A DNA stretch of 42,685 nt. Origin: an uncultured Pelagibacteraceae bacterium (GTDB lineage Bacteria; Pseudomonadota; Alphaproteobacteria; Pelagibacterales; Pelagibacteraceae). Both the position numbers and the translations under genes were made by a program. Each line of letters opens with the position of its first letter. Within the stretch, counting starts at the first letter, position 1. Shown here in pieces: positions 19,603 to 29,542 of the stretch. Where the stretch lies: positions 1 to 42,685 of the forward strand of contig CACLEX010000004.1 of NCBI GenBank assembly GCA_902606065.1, in the 5' to 3' direction. Under the pieces are notes generated by a model. The model was given only the letters and a program-made list of their open reading frames with translations, was not told the DNA's origin and did no database searches.

Positions 19603-20406
19603 ATGAGAATTTTATTTTTAGGTGATGTAGTGGGGAATACAGGTTGTTCGAAATTATTAAATAATCTTTTAAGCCAAAAAGAATTGAATAAAATCGATTT
19701 TGTAATTGTTAATGGAGAAAATGCTGCTGAGGCAGGCGTTGGATTAACAAAAGAAATCTGTGAAGACTTTTTTAAATGTGGTGTTGATGTCATCACCACT
19801 GGTAATCATGTTTGGGATCAAAAAGATATTATGAAGTTTATCGATAATGAAAATAGGTTACTTCGCCCAAAAAATTTATTTGAGCCAGCACCAGGTAAAG
19901 GATTTGAAATTTTTCAAAATAAAAAAAATATAAAAATTGGCGTTTTAAATTTAATGGGAAATGTTTTTATGAAAAAATGTGACGATGTATTTGAGATTTC
20001 AGAAAAATTTTTAATAGAGCACAAACTAAAAGAGGATTATGATTTTCTAGTTGTTGACTTTCATGGAGAAACTACTAGTGAAAAAAATGCGATAGGGCAT
20101 TTTTTCGATGGTAAAGCTACTTTAGTGGTTGGAACGCATACACACATTCCAACAAATGATGCAAGAATTTTGAAAAATGGGACAGCTTATCAAACAGATG
20201 TAGGCATGTGTGGTGATTATGACTCAGTTATTGGAATGAATAAAGATAACTCTTTGAACAGATTTATGAAAAAAGAGTCAACCAAACATTTTCCGGCAAC
20301 TGGTGATGCTACTTTAAGTGGAGTAATTGTTGATTGTGATATAAAAACTGGTTTAGCAAATAAAATTGAAAGCTATGTTTTTGGAGGTCAGCTAAAGAAT
20401 ACTTAA
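19603..20406 (+). CDS. YmdB family metallophosphoesterase
   Basis: MRILFLGDVVGNTG, VNGENAAEAGVGLT, VDVITTGNHVWDQKDI, GTHTHIPTNDARIL. Confidence 0.9.
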   Translation: MRILFLGDVVGNTGCSKLLNNLLSQKELNKIDFVIVNGENAAEAGVGLTKEICEDFFKCGVDVITTGNHVWDQKDIMKFIDNENRLLRPKNLFEPAPGKGFEIFQNKKNIKIGVLNLMGNVFMKKCDDVFEISEKFLIEHKLKEDYDFLVVDFHGETTSEKNAIGHFFDGKATLVVGTHTHIPTNDARILKNGTAYQTDVGMCGDYDSVIGMNKDNSLNRFMKKESTKHFPATGDATLSGVIVDCDIKTGLANKIESYVFGGQLKNT

Positions 20407-20413
20407 TTAGTTT

Positions 20414-21136
20414 ATGGCAGGACATTCTCATTGGGCAGGAATAAAACATAAAAAAGGTAAAGCCGATAAGCAAAGATCTAAAATTTTTTCAAAGTTGTCG
20501 AAAGAAATAACCGTTGCAGCAAAACTTGGGGACAAAGATCCAGCAATGAATCCAAGATTAAGATCCGCGATTCAAGCTGCAAGATCAGCAAATATGCCCA
20601 AAGAAAATATAGAAAGAGCGATTGATAAATCTTCAGTTAATACCGTGTCAAATTTTGAAAATTTAAGGTATGAGGGCTTTGGACCAGAAAAAGTAGCAGT
20701 GATAATAGAAGCATTAACAGATAATAAAAATAGAACAGCGTCCAGTATTAGAACAATTTTTCAAAAAGCAGGTGGCAGTCTAGGAACCCAGGGTTCTGCT
20801 TCTCATAATTTTAATCAATTAGGAATAATAAAGATTGATAAAAAAGAGGTTTCTGATGATCAAATTTTTGAGCTAGCTACCAATGCTGGAGCTGATGAAT
20901 GTAAATCGGAAAATGATTTTCACGAAATACAATGTCCTGTCAGTGAAATTTATAATGTTAAAAAAGAATTAGAAAAAGAAATTGCTAATTTCATCTCAAC
21001 AGAAATTGAATGGGTGCCACTCAATAGTGTAAAAATTTCTAAAGAAAAAAATGAAGATTTAATAAATTTCTTTGAATTACTTGAAGACAATGATGATGTA
21101 CAAAATGTTTATTCTAACGCTGAATTTGTAAATTAA
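20414..21136 (+). CDS. yebC: YebC/PmpR family (TACO1-like) protein
   Basis: MAGHSHWAGIKHKKGKADKQRSKIFSKLSKEITVAAKLG, RYEGFGPEKVAVIIEALTDNKNRT. Confidence 0.95.
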   Translation: MAGHSHWAGIKHKKGKADKQRSKIFSKLSKEITVAAKLGDKDPAMNPRLRSAIQAARSANMPKENIERAIDKSSVNTVSNFENLRYEGFGPEKVAVIIEALTDNKNRTASSIRTIFQKAGGSLGTQGSASHNFNQLGIIKIDKKEVSDDQIFELATNAGADECKSENDFHEIQCPVSEIYNVKKELEKEIANFISTEIEWVPLNSVKISKEKNEDLINFFELLEDNDDVQNVYSNAEFVN

Positions 21137-21139
21137 ATT

Positions 21140-21634
21140 ATGTTAATAATAGGTATAGATCCTGGAATTTCTGGTTCAATTTGTTTTTTAGATAATGGAA
21201 AAATCCTAGACGTTATTGAAATGCCCATAATGACAGACGGAAAAAAAAATAAAAAACAAGTAAATGGTTCGCAAGTTTATAATGAAATTACCAAAAGAAT
21301 TAAACAATTTGAAAAAAATGAAATTAGAGTTGTGATTGAACACGTTTCTGCAATGCCTGGTCAAGGCGTTACCAGTATGTTTAATTTTGGACAATCGTTT
21401 GGAATTTTAAAGGGTATTTGCACTGCGATGCAATTACCGATGTACTTTGTAAGGCCCGCAAAATGGAAAAAATATTTTAATCTTTTAAATTCTGAAAAAG
21501 ATGCCAGCAGGACAAGAGCAATAGAAATATTTCCTTATTTTTCATCTCAATTATCAAGAAAGAAAGACTCAAATAAAGCCGATGCGATTTTGATAGCAAG
21601 TTTTTATAATGAAACTTACAAAATTGAAGAATAG
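21140..21634 (+). CDS. RuvC-fold Holliday junction resolvase, MOC1-like subtype
   Basis: IIGIDPGISGSICFL, VVIEHVSAMPGQG, FNFGQSFGILKGI, VRPAKWKKYFNL, KDASRTRAIEIFP, LSRKKDSNKADAILIAS: RuvC-fold acidic residues with a C-terminus resembling MOC1/phage-type resolvases. Confidence 0.78.
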   Translation: MLIIGIDPGISGSICFLDNGKILDVIEMPIMTDGKKNKKQVNGSQVYNEITKRIKQFEKNEIRVVIEHVSAMPGQGVTSMFNFGQSFGILKGICTAMQLPMYFVRPAKWKKYFNLLNSEKDASRTRAIEIFPYFSSQLSRKKDSNKADAILIASFYNETYKIEE

Positions 21635-21685
21635 CTCTAAATATTTAAGACAAAATCATGACACATTTAAGTGTGAGAAGACGTT

Positions 21686-22360
21686 ATGGAAGCTGATATC
21701 ACGTCTCAAGCAGTTGGGTTAGCCTCAAGCGCTGATTTTTCTTTAATAAATTTATTTATTAGAGCTGACATAGTAGTTAAGTCAGTGATCATCATGTTAA
21801 TAGCTTGTTCTATATATTCATGGGCAGTAATAATTGAAAAATATAGATTGTTCAAAAAAATAAATCAATCTACTGAAGAATTTGAAACAAAATTTTGGAA
21901 TTCTAAATCTGCAGAAACTTTTTATAATAATTTACCAACAAACGTTCAAGATCCAATGGCTTTGATATTTAAAGATGCGATGCAAAATTTATTAAAGAGA
22001 AGATCCAGGACAGATCTAAACAATAGAATGACCACAATGTTAGAAACGGGTATTGAAAAACAAATATCAAAAATCACCAAAGGTTTTACTTTTTTAGCAA
22101 CAGTAGGATCAACAGCTCCATTCATAGGTCTATTTGGAACAGTTTGGGGAATTATGAACTCTTTTCAATCTATCGCAATTTCAAGGAATACGAGTTTGGC
22201 AATTGTTGCACCCGGGATAGCCGAAGCTTTATTTGCAACTGCATTAGGTTTACTAGCAGCAATACCCGCAGTTGTTGCATATAATAAATTTAATAATGAC
22301 TCAATTAAGTATTCCCAAAAATTAGAAAATTTCTCAAAAAGATTTTTAACGATTATCTAA
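21686..22360 (+). CDS. tolQ: TolQ, Tol-Pal motor subunit (MotA/TolQ/ExbB)
   Basis: ATVGSTAPFIGLFGTVWGIMNSFQSIA, PGIAEALFATALGLLAAIPAVVAYN. Confidence 0.95.
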   Translation: MEADITSQAVGLASSADFSLINLFIRADIVVKSVIIMLIACSIYSWAVIIEKYRLFKKINQSTEEFETKFWNSKSAETFYNNLPTNVQDPMALIFKDAMQNLLKRRSRTDLNNRMTTMLETGIEKQISKITKGFTFLATVGSTAPFIGLFGTVWGIMNSFQSIAISRNTSLAIVAPGIAEALFATALGLLAAIPAVVAYNKFNNDSIKYSQKLENFSKRFLTII

Positions 22361-22361
22361 A

Positions 22362-22778
22362 ATGGCTTTTAAATTTAATCGCTCATCAAAAGAACCAATG
22401 AGCGAAATAAATGTAACACCATTTGTGGATGTAATGTTAGTGCTTTTAATCATTTTTATGGTTACAGCACCTTTGTTAACTGTAGGTGTTCAGGTTGATT
22501 TACCCGAAAGTTCTGCTGACTCTCTACCTGAAGAAGCTGAACCACTGACTTTAACAATAAACTCTAAAGGTGAAATTTATATTCAAGAGTCAAAAGTCGA
22601 ATATGAAAAAATAATAGCAAAAGTCTTAGCGGTTTCAAAAAATAGAACTGATACAAGAATTTATGTGAGGGGCGATAAAACAATTAATTATGGACGAGTG
22701 TTGGAAATTATGGGTTTACTATCTGGATCTGGTTTCACTAAAGTAGCACTTATATCTGAGCCCTATAAAGAGAGGTAA
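22362..22778 (+). CDS. tolR: TolR (ExbD/TolR)
   Basis: MSEINVTPFVDVMLVLLIIFMVTAPLLTVGVQVDLP. Confidence 0.95.
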   Translation: MAFKFNRSSKEPMSEINVTPFVDVMLVLLIIFMVTAPLLTVGVQVDLPESSADSLPEEAEPLTLTINSKGEIYIQESKVEYEKIIAKVLAVSKNRTDTRIYVRGDKTINYGRVLEIMGLLSGSGFTKVALISEPYKER

Positions 22779-22781
22779 GAA

Positions 22782-23591
22782 GTGAATAGAAGTATAATTA
22801 TATCTTCTGTATCACATCTAGTTTTAATAATGATTACAGCTTTCAGTTTACCTTTTTTAACTAAAAAACCAATTGATCTTCCTCCGATAGTATCAGTAGA
22901 ATTAATACAGATCACTGATAAAACTAATATTCCTTACGCACCTAAGGCAAAAAAAATTATTGAAAAAATTAAAGAGAAAGAAAAAAAGTTGGTATCAGAA
23001 CAAGCTCCCCCAAAAAAAGTAAAAAAAATTAAACCAGATGCAGTTCCATTGCCAGATGATCAGCCTAAAAAGGTTGAGAAAATAAAAGAAGATAAACAGA
23101 ATCCAGAAAAAATTGACAATGAGGTTAAGCAAGTTTCTGAATTTGAAAAAAAAGAGTTATTCGATCCAAATAACATTGCGGCCTTAATTGATAAATCTAA
23201 AGTTGAAAGTGCTGAAACCGTAAAAAAAAATGATAAAATTACACAAGATCAAAAAAAAAATGTTGAGAACGCAGGTTTATCTTTAAGCGAAGAGGATGCT
23301 TTAAAAGCCCAAATATTTGGTTGTTGGAGTATTCCTTTAGGTCTTCCTTACAATGAAAATTTATTAGTAAGAATTAAACTTCAACTGAATCCAGATGGAA
23401 CAATTCAAGAGTCAGAGATTTTGGATCATGCAAGAATGAATAAACCTGGTCAGGGTTTTTACAAGGTTTTGGCGGAAAGTGCTTTAAGAGCAATAAAATT
23501 ATGCCAACCATTAAGAGTTCCAACAACTGGTTATGAAAGATGGAAAGAATTACAATTAAATTTTGATGCAAGAGAAATGTTAGAGGGATAG
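22782..23591 (+). CDS. tolA: TolA-like energy transducer
   Basis: N-terminal TM, Lys/Glu/Pro-rich middle, C-terminal CWSIPLGLPYNENLLVRIKLQLNPDGTIQ; between tolR and tolB; GTG start. Confidence 0.85.
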   Translation: MNRSIIISSVSHLVLIMITAFSLPFLTKKPIDLPPIVSVELIQITDKTNIPYAPKAKKIIEKIKEKEKKLVSEQAPPKKVKKIKPDAVPLPDDQPKKVEKIKEDKQNPEKIDNEVKQVSEFEKKELFDPNNIAALIDKSKVESAETVKKNDKITQDQKKNVENAGLSLSEEDALKAQIFGCWSIPLGLPYNENLLVRIKLQLNPDGTIQESEILDHARMNKPGQGFYKVLAESALRAIKLCQPLRVPTTGYERWKELQLNFDAREMLEG

Positions 23592-23600
23592 AATATTTTA

Positions 23601-24941
23601 ATGAGAAATCTAATTATTTTATTTTTAATATTTATAATACCTACTAAAGCGTTTGGTCTTATTGAAGTAGATATAACACGAGGAAATTTGAATCCACTGC
23701 CTATTGCAGTGTCACCATTATCAATTGATGACGAGTCAAAAAAGAGTTTTGAGAAAACTTTAAAGAAAAAAGATATTGGGTCAGAAATTTCTAAAGTTAT
23801 CGAAAAAAATTTGAAAATTTCAGGTCTTTTTAATCCATTAGATAAAAATGCTTTTCTTCAAGCACCTGATATTGCTCACCTAAAACCACGTTTTGAGGAT
23901 TGGAATTTAATTAAAGCTCAAGCTTTAATAACAGGTAAAGTAAAAAATGTAGATGATAAACTTAGAGTTGAGTTTAGATTATGGGATGTACTTGCTGGTA
24001 AAGAAATGATGGCTCTTGCATTTACCACAGTGCCAAACAATTGGAGACGTGTTGGCCATATAATAACAGATAAAGTTTATGAGCGACTGACTGGAGAAAA
24101 AGGTTATTTTGATACTAGGATAATCTATGTTGCTGAGGAGGGGCCAAAAACAAAAAGAATTAAAAAATTAGCCATCATGGATCAAGATGGTGCAAATAAT
24201 AAATTTTTAACTTTAGGCAATGAACTTGTTTTGACACCAAGGTTTAATCCTACAAGCCAAATGGTAACATATCTATCTTATTTTAGAAATTTACCTAGAG
24301 TATATCTTCTTGATATAGAGACGGGTATTCAAGAAGTGGTAGGAGATTTTCCAGGAATGACTTTTGCTCCTAGATTTTCTCCAGATGGAAAAAAAATTAT
24401 AATGAGTTTTGCTAAGGATGGAAATTCAGATATTTATACAATGGATTTAGAAAATAGAATTGTAGAGAAAATTACCAATCATCCCTCTATAGATACTTCA
24501 CCATCTTATTCCCCGGATGGAAAATTTATTTGTTTTAACTCTGACAGAAGTGGGTACCAACAAATTTATGTCATGAAAAGTGATGGCAGTAATGTTAAAA
24601 GAATTTCTTTTGGAAATGGTTTATATGGTACCCCAGTTTGGTCTCCAAGAGGTGATTTAATTGCTTTTACAAAATTACATAAAGGTAAATTCTACATCGG
24701 TGTAATGAGAACTGATGGATCTGGTGAGAGATTGTTGACAGAAAATTTTTATCAAGAAGCTCCTTCCTGGTCGCCTAATGGACGAGTTTTAATTTTTTAT
24801 AGAGAGACTAAAACTAATGATAAAGGAGAGGGTTTTTCTGCTAAATTGTGGTCAATTGATTTAACAGGCTATAATGAGAGGCTTGTAGATACTCCAACTG
24901 ATGCATCAGACCCATCATGGTCATCTTTATTAAGTAATTAA
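23601..24941 (+). CDS. tolB: TolB
   Basis: Repeats [61 protein letters not shown]. Confidence 0.95.
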   Translation: MRNLIILFLIFIIPTKAFGLIEVDITRGNLNPLPIAVSPLSIDDESKKSFEKTLKKKDIGSEISKVIEKNLKISGLFNPLDKNAFLQAPDIAHLKPRFEDWNLIKAQALITGKVKNVDDKLRVEFRLWDVLAGKEMMALAFTTVPNNWRRVGHIITDKVYERLTGEKGYFDTRIIYVAEEGPKTKRIKKLAIMDQDGANNKFLTLGNELVLTPRFNPTSQMVTYLSYFRNLPRVYLLDIETGIQEVVGDFPGMTFAPRFSPDGKKIIMSFAKDGNSDIYTMDLENRIVEKITNHPSIDTSPSYSPDGKFICFNSDRSGYQQIYVMKSDGSNVKRISFGNGLYGTPVWSPRGDLIAFTKLHKGKFYIGVMRTDGSGERLLTENFYQEAPSWSPNGRVLIFYRETKTNDKGEGFSAKLWSIDLTGYNERLVDTPTDASDPSWSSLLSN

Positions 24942-25026
24942 CTGAAAATATGTTGATTTTTTATCTTGAAACATTTAATTAGTTGTGAAAAAGTTAGTTA
25001 TAAGAAATATTGACCAAGGAGCATTA

Positions 25027-25506
25027 ATGAAATTAAATAAAATTTTAAAAAACACTTTTTTAGTACTATTTGCATGTTTAGTGTTGTCTGCTTGCGCAAC
25101 ATCAAAAAAATCTACAGGACAAATGCAAGGGGATGTTTACACTGGAACTGATACAGTTGAATATTTAGCTTCAGGTGTTCCTGACAGAGTTTTCTTTGCA
25201 ACTAATGAGTCAGTTTTGACTACTGCATCAAGAGAAACTTTAAGAAAACAAGCGGCATGGTTAAGAAAAAATTCTGACATTACAATCGTGCTAGAAGGAC
25301 ATGCTGACGAGAGAGGAACAAGAGAATATAACTTAGCATTAGGTGAAAGAAGAGCTAATGCTGCTAAAGATTATTTAATGACTTATGGGATTTCCTCTAA
25401 CAGAATTTCAGTTTTAAGTTATGGAAAAGAAAGACCAGTTGACTCTGGTTCTAATCCTTTGGCTTGGTCAAAAAACAGAAGATCTGTTACAGTAAAAGCA
25501 AATTAA
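25027..25506 (+). CDS. pal: Pal peptidoglycan-associated lipoprotein
   Basis: Signal MKLNKILKNTFLVLFACLVLSACA with lipobox; OmpA domain LEGHADERGTREYNLALGERRANAAKDYL. ATG 25027 has AAGGAG upstream; the track start 24985 is upstream of the signal peptide. Confidence 0.95.
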   Translation: MKLNKILKNTFLVLFACLVLSACATSKKSTGQMQGDVYTGTDTVEYLASGVPDRVFFATNESVLTTASRETLRKQAAWLRKNSDITIVLEGHADERGTREYNLALGERRANAAKDYLMTYGISSNRISVLSYGKERPVDSGSNPLAWSKNRRSVTVKAN

Positions 25507-25520
25507 TTTTAAAAAATTTA

Positions 25521-25560
25521 AGACCCTTAATTAATTCAATTAGTTAAGGGTCTTTTTTTT
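25521..25560 (+). terminator. Rho-independent terminator after pal
   Basis: AGACCCTTAA (25521-25530) perfectly complementary to TTAAGGGTCT (25544-25553), then T7. Confidence 0.85.
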
Positions 25561-25589
25561 GCCATTATTTTAATCATAAGATTATTTTA

Positions 25590-26585
25590 ATGCGATACAT
25601 TTTAAGAAAATTAAAAATTATTACACTTTGTCTAAGTAATTTTTTTTTAATAACTTATTCTTACGCTGACAATCATAATATTTATGAAATATTAGATCAA
25701 CTTCAGAAAGATATAAAGACTCTAGAAAAAGCAGTCTACTCAGGATCAATAGAATTAAATAGTGATAGCTCTGTGAGTTTAAATTCAAATTTAGATAATA
25801 ATTCAGAAGATGTTCTTACAAGACATTTATTAAAACTTTCAGAAATTGAAAATCAATTTCAGGAACTTACAAATAAGTTTGAGGAAATAAATTTTAAGTT
25901 AGACAAACTATCCAGCAGGATGTCAAAAGTGCAAGCAGATAATCAAATAAGATTTCAGGACTTAGAAAATGTTGTGTCTTCTGATGTAACTACAAATAAA
26001 TTAACAAAAAAAACGAATGATGAGCAAATAGAAGTTTTACCTGGAAGTTCTCAACCTCAAGATTTGGGATCGATATCATATAAAGATACAGCGACAAATG
26101 AAACATCACAAAAAACAAATTCTGTAGACTCAACAGCTTTAGTAGTAACTGAAACTTTTCAAGCTGAAGAAAAAATTCTTCCAAATGAGTCTCCAGATAA
26201 ACAATATCAGTTTGCTACAAGCTTTTTAAAAGTTGGAGATTATTCAACTGCTGAAAGAGCATTCAGAGAGTTCGTCGACACAAATCCTGAACATAATCTA
26301 GCTGGGAATGCTCAATATTGGTATGCGGAAACTTTTAGGATACGACAATTGTATACGGATGCAGCCTCAGCATATTTAGAAGGTTATCAGAGATACCCCA
26401 AAGGTGAAAAAGCACCTATAAACTTATTAAAGCTTGGTGTATCAATGGTACAAATTGGAGAAAAAGATCAAGGTTGCAAAATGATCAATGGTGTTGAAGA
26501 ACAATATCCAGAGGCAAACCAATCTGTGATACAAAAAGCTAAATATGAGTCTCAGAAATTCGAATGCAACAACCAAAATTCCTAA
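25590..26585 (+). CDS. cpoB: CpoB/YbgF Tol-Pal accessory TPR protein
   Basis: Signal-like N-terminus, coiled coil, C-terminal YQFATSFLKVGDYSTAERAFREFVDTNPEHNLAGNAQYWYAETFRIRQLYTDAASAYLEGYQRYP. Confidence 0.88.
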   Translation: MRYILRKLKIITLCLSNFFLITYSYADNHNIYEILDQLQKDIKTLEKAVYSGSIELNSDSSVSLNSNLDNNSEDVLTRHLLKLSEIENQFQELTNKFEEINFKLDKLSSRMSKVQADNQIRFQDLENVVSSDVTTNKLTKKTNDEQIEVLPGSSQPQDLGSISYKDTATNETSQKTNSVDSTALVVTETFQAEEKILPNESPDKQYQFATSFLKVGDYSTAERAFREFVDTNPEHNLAGNAQYWYAETFRIRQLYTDAASAYLEGYQRYPKGEKAPINLLKLGVSMVQIGEKDQGCKMINGVEEQYPEANQSVIQKAKYESQKFECNNQNS

Positions 26586-27573
26586 ACTTTTAAGAGATAA
26601 CTTAAATAATAAAAGAATAAATAAGATTTATAAAAAATTTGAGATCTCTTTAAATTTAGATGAAAGTTTTGCAGTTGCAGTCTCAGGTGGTCCAGATAGT
26701 CTTGCATTGGCTTTTTTATCTAAAATTTATGCAATTAAAAAAAATTTAAAATCAAAGTTTTATATTATCGACCATAAACTCAGACCTGAGTCTACAAAAG
26801 AGGCTAATTTCGTTTTAAATTTGCTTAAAAGAAACTTTATAAAATCAGAAGTATTAACCTGGAAAGGAAAGAAACCAAATAAAAGCATCCAGTCAATTGC
26901 TAGGACAAAGAGATATGAAATACTTTTCAAGAAATGTAATCAATTAAAAATCAAAAATATTTTAATGGGGCATCACGAGGATGATTTAATTGAAAATTTT
27001 TTTATAAGACTTTTGAGGGGTAGTGGAATAAAAGGTCTCACATCTCTAGATATAAAGACAACAATAAAAAAAAAAAACATATTAAGACCTTTAATTGATA
27101 TAAAAAAAGAGGATTTAATTTTTATTTCAAAAAAAGTTTTTAATTTTTATGTAGAAGATCCAACAAACCATGATGAAAAATATCAAAGAGTTCGAGTAAG
27201 AAAATTAATGGAAAATCTTAAAAGAGATGGTTTAGATAAAAATAAATTAAAAAAAACGATTAAAAATTTAAAATATGCAAACAAAGTAATTGAGTTTTAT
27301 GTTGATAAAAATTTCAGAGAAAATACCTCTTTTTTAAATAATAAAAAAAGATTAGTTATCAATAGTGATTTTTTTCTCCAACCCCAAGAGGTTACTTTTA
27401 GAGCCTTTTCAGAATCATTAAAGTTAATTGGTGAAAAATATTATTCTGTAAGAGGAAAAAAATTAGAAAAAATTATCCGGGAAATTGAAAATAATCGATT
27501 GAATAGAGCTACATTAAGTGGTTGTATTATTGAAAAGGTCAATCAATCAATAATTATCTCTAAAGAGCCCTAA
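26545..27573 (+). CDS. tilS: tRNA(Ile)-lysidine synthase
   Basis: FAVAVSGGPDSLALAFL (PP-loop SGGPDS), GHHEDDLIENFFIRLLRGSGIKGL, RPLIDIKKEDL. Confidence 0.92.
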   Translation: MSLRNSNATTKIPKLLRDNLNNKRINKIYKKFEISLNLDESFAVAVSGGPDSLALAFLSKIYAIKKNLKSKFYIIDHKLRPESTKEANFVLNLLKRNFIKSEVLTWKGKKPNKSIQSIARTKRYEILFKKCNQLKIKNILMGHHEDDLIENFFIRLLRGSGIKGLTSLDIKTTIKKKNILRPLIDIKKEDLIFISKKVFNFYVEDPTNHDEKYQRVRVRKLMENLKRDGLDKNKLKKTIKNLKYANKVIEFYVDKNFRENTSFLNNKKRLVINSDFFLQPQEVTFRAFSESLKLIGEKYYSVRGKKLEKIIREIENNRLNRATLSGCIIEKVNQSIIISKEP

Positions 27574-27635
27574 AATAATGCCACTTTACACAAAATGCCA
27601 CTTGTTAAATTGATAATAATTCTTATTTTAAGCCT

Positions 27636-29537
27636 ATGAATATGAAAAATATTGCAATGTGGGCTATCATAGTTTTTTTAACTATTGGTCTTTATAATAT
27701 GTTTAAAAATCCCCAAACAAATATTAGAGGTGGGGACAAAGTTATATTCTCGGAATTCTTGACATCTGTTGAAAACGGAGAGGTATTAAAAGTAGAAATC
27801 CAAGGTAACAATATTAAAGGTGTGTATTCAAATGGAAAATCATTTACAACTTATTCTCCTAACGATCCAAATTTAATCGAAAAACTTTCTGAAAAAGGAG
27901 TGAGTATTTCAGCTGCACCTATTGAAGAAAAAATGCCATCTTTATTTGGTGTCCTGCTTTCTTGGTTTCCTATGTTATTATTAATTGCTGTTTGGATTTT
28001 TTTCATGAGACAAATGCAAGGTGGTAAAGGTGGAGCTATGGGCTTTGGAAGATCAAAAGCAAAAATGATGAATGAACTGAAGGGTAAAGTTACATTTAAT
28101 GACGTTGCAGGTGTAGAGGAAGCAAAGGAAGAAGTTGAAGAAATTGTAGAATTTTTAAAAGATCCAAGAAAATTTAGTAGACTTGGAGGAAAAATACCTA
28201 GAGGTGCTTTATTGGTTGGTCCACCAGGCACTGGAAAAACTTTATTAGCTAGAGCGATAGCAGGTGAAGCTGGAGTTCCTTTTTTTACGATCTCAGGTTC
28301 TGATTTCGTTGAAATGTTTGTAGGAGTTGGTGCTTCTAGAGTGAGAGATATGTTTGAACAAGGAAAAAAAAATTCTCCTTGTATAATTTTCATAGATGAA
28401 ATTGATGCTGTTGGAAGAAGTAGGGGTGCTGGTTTAGGTGGTGGAAATGATGAACGAGAACAAACTCTTAACCAGCTTTTAGTTGAGATGGATGGTTTTG
28501 ATACTAATGAAGGAGTTATAATCATTGCTGCAACAAACAGACCAGATGTATTAGATCCCGCTTTATTAAGACCAGGTAGGTTTGATAGACAAGTAGTTGT
28601 ATCCAATCCTGACATAATTGGACGAGAAAAAATTTTAAAGGTTCATGTAAAAAAAATAAAAATGGCACCAGATGTTAATTTAAGAACTATTGCGAGAGGT
28701 ACACCTGGTTTTTCTGGTGCAGATCTAGCTAATTTAGTAAATGAGTCTGCTTTATTGGCGGCTAGAAAAAATAAGAGAATTGTTACACTAAACGAGTTTG
28801 AGGAGGCAAAAGATAAAGTAATGATGGGAGCTGAGAGACGTTCAATGGTGATGACAGAGGATGAGAAAAAATTAACAGCTTATCATGAAGGGGGTCATGC
28901 GTTAGTATCCTTCAATATGCCAAGTTATGATCCCATACATAAAGCAACTATAATTCCTCGGGGCAGAGCATTAGGTATGGTAATGAATTTGCCGGAAAGA
29001 GATAAACATGGTCATTCTATAAAATATTTAAAAGCAAGACTGGCAGTTTGTTTTGGCGGAAGAGTTGCTGAAGAAGTAATTTTTGGAAAAGATAATATAT
29101 CAACAGGAGCAGGTGGAGGTAGTGGATCAGATATTAATCAAGCTACACAACTTGCCAGAGCTATGGTGACTAAGTATGGAATGAGTGAAGAAATGGGACC
29201 TGTTGAATATGGCGAAAATCAAGAAGAGGTTTTTTTAGGAAGATCAGTAACACAAACTCAGTCAGTCTCTGAGGAAGTAGCACAAAAAATAGACAAAGAA
29301 ATTAGAAAGCTAATTGATGAGGGTTATAATACTGCAAAGAAAATTCTGACTGAAAAAGTTGAAGATTTACACAAAATTGCTAAAGCTCTTATGACTTATG
29401 AGACATTAACTGGTGAAGAAATTGAAAATATAATCAATAAAAATATATACCCAGCAGACAAACAAGACTTAAAAGTAGAAGATGATAAAGGGTCAGCAAT
29501 GGGTGCTCTAGGCCTAAAACCAAAAATTGTTCATTAG
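27636..29537 (+). CDS. ftsH: ATP-dependent zinc metalloprotease FtsH
   Basis: [42 protein letters not shown]-like [17 protein letters not shown] (HExxH). Confidence 0.97.
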   Translation: MNMKNIAMWAIIVFLTIGLYNMFKNPQTNIRGGDKVIFSEFLTSVENGEVLKVEIQGNNIKGVYSNGKSFTTYSPNDPNLIEKLSEKGVSISAAPIEEKMPSLFGVLLSWFPMLLLIAVWIFFMRQMQGGKGGAMGFGRSKAKMMNELKGKVTFNDVAGVEEAKEEVEEIVEFLKDPRKFSRLGGKIPRGALLVGPPGTGKTLLARAIAGEAGVPFFTISGSDFVEMFVGVGASRVRDMFEQGKKNSPCIIFIDEIDAVGRSRGAGLGGGNDEREQTLNQLLVEMDGFDTNEGVIIIAATNRPDVLDPALLRPGRFDRQVVVSNPDIIGREKILKVHVKKIKMAPDVNLRTIARGTPGFSGADLANLVNESALLAARKNKRIVTLNEFEEAKDKVMMGAERRSMVMTEDEKKLTAYHEGGHALVSFNMPSYDPIHKATIIPRGRALGMVMNLPERDKHGHSIKYLKARLAVCFGGRVAEEVIFGKDNISTGAGGGSGSDINQATQLARAMVTKYGMSEEMGPVEYGENQEEVFLGRSVTQTQSVSEEVAQKIDKEIRKLIDEGYNTAKKILTEKVEDLHKIAKALMTYETLTGEEIENIINKNIYPADKQDLKVEDDKGSAMGALGLKPKIVH

Positions 29538-29542
29538 ACTGA

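Noticed and set aside
21650-21685. Possible hairpin CACA-TTTAAG-TGTG upstream of tolQ
   Set aside because: Stem of only 4 bp; too weak to call.
24985-25026. Track start of pal at GTG 24985
   Set aside because: Would put 14 charged residues before a clear lipoprotein signal; ATG 25027 has a good AAGGAG site.
27851-28615. 254-aa minus-strand ORF antisense to ftsH
   Set aside because: Mirror of a strongly conserved ftsH reading frame; composition (Ser/Pro/Ile-rich, no motif) is typical of shadow ORFs.
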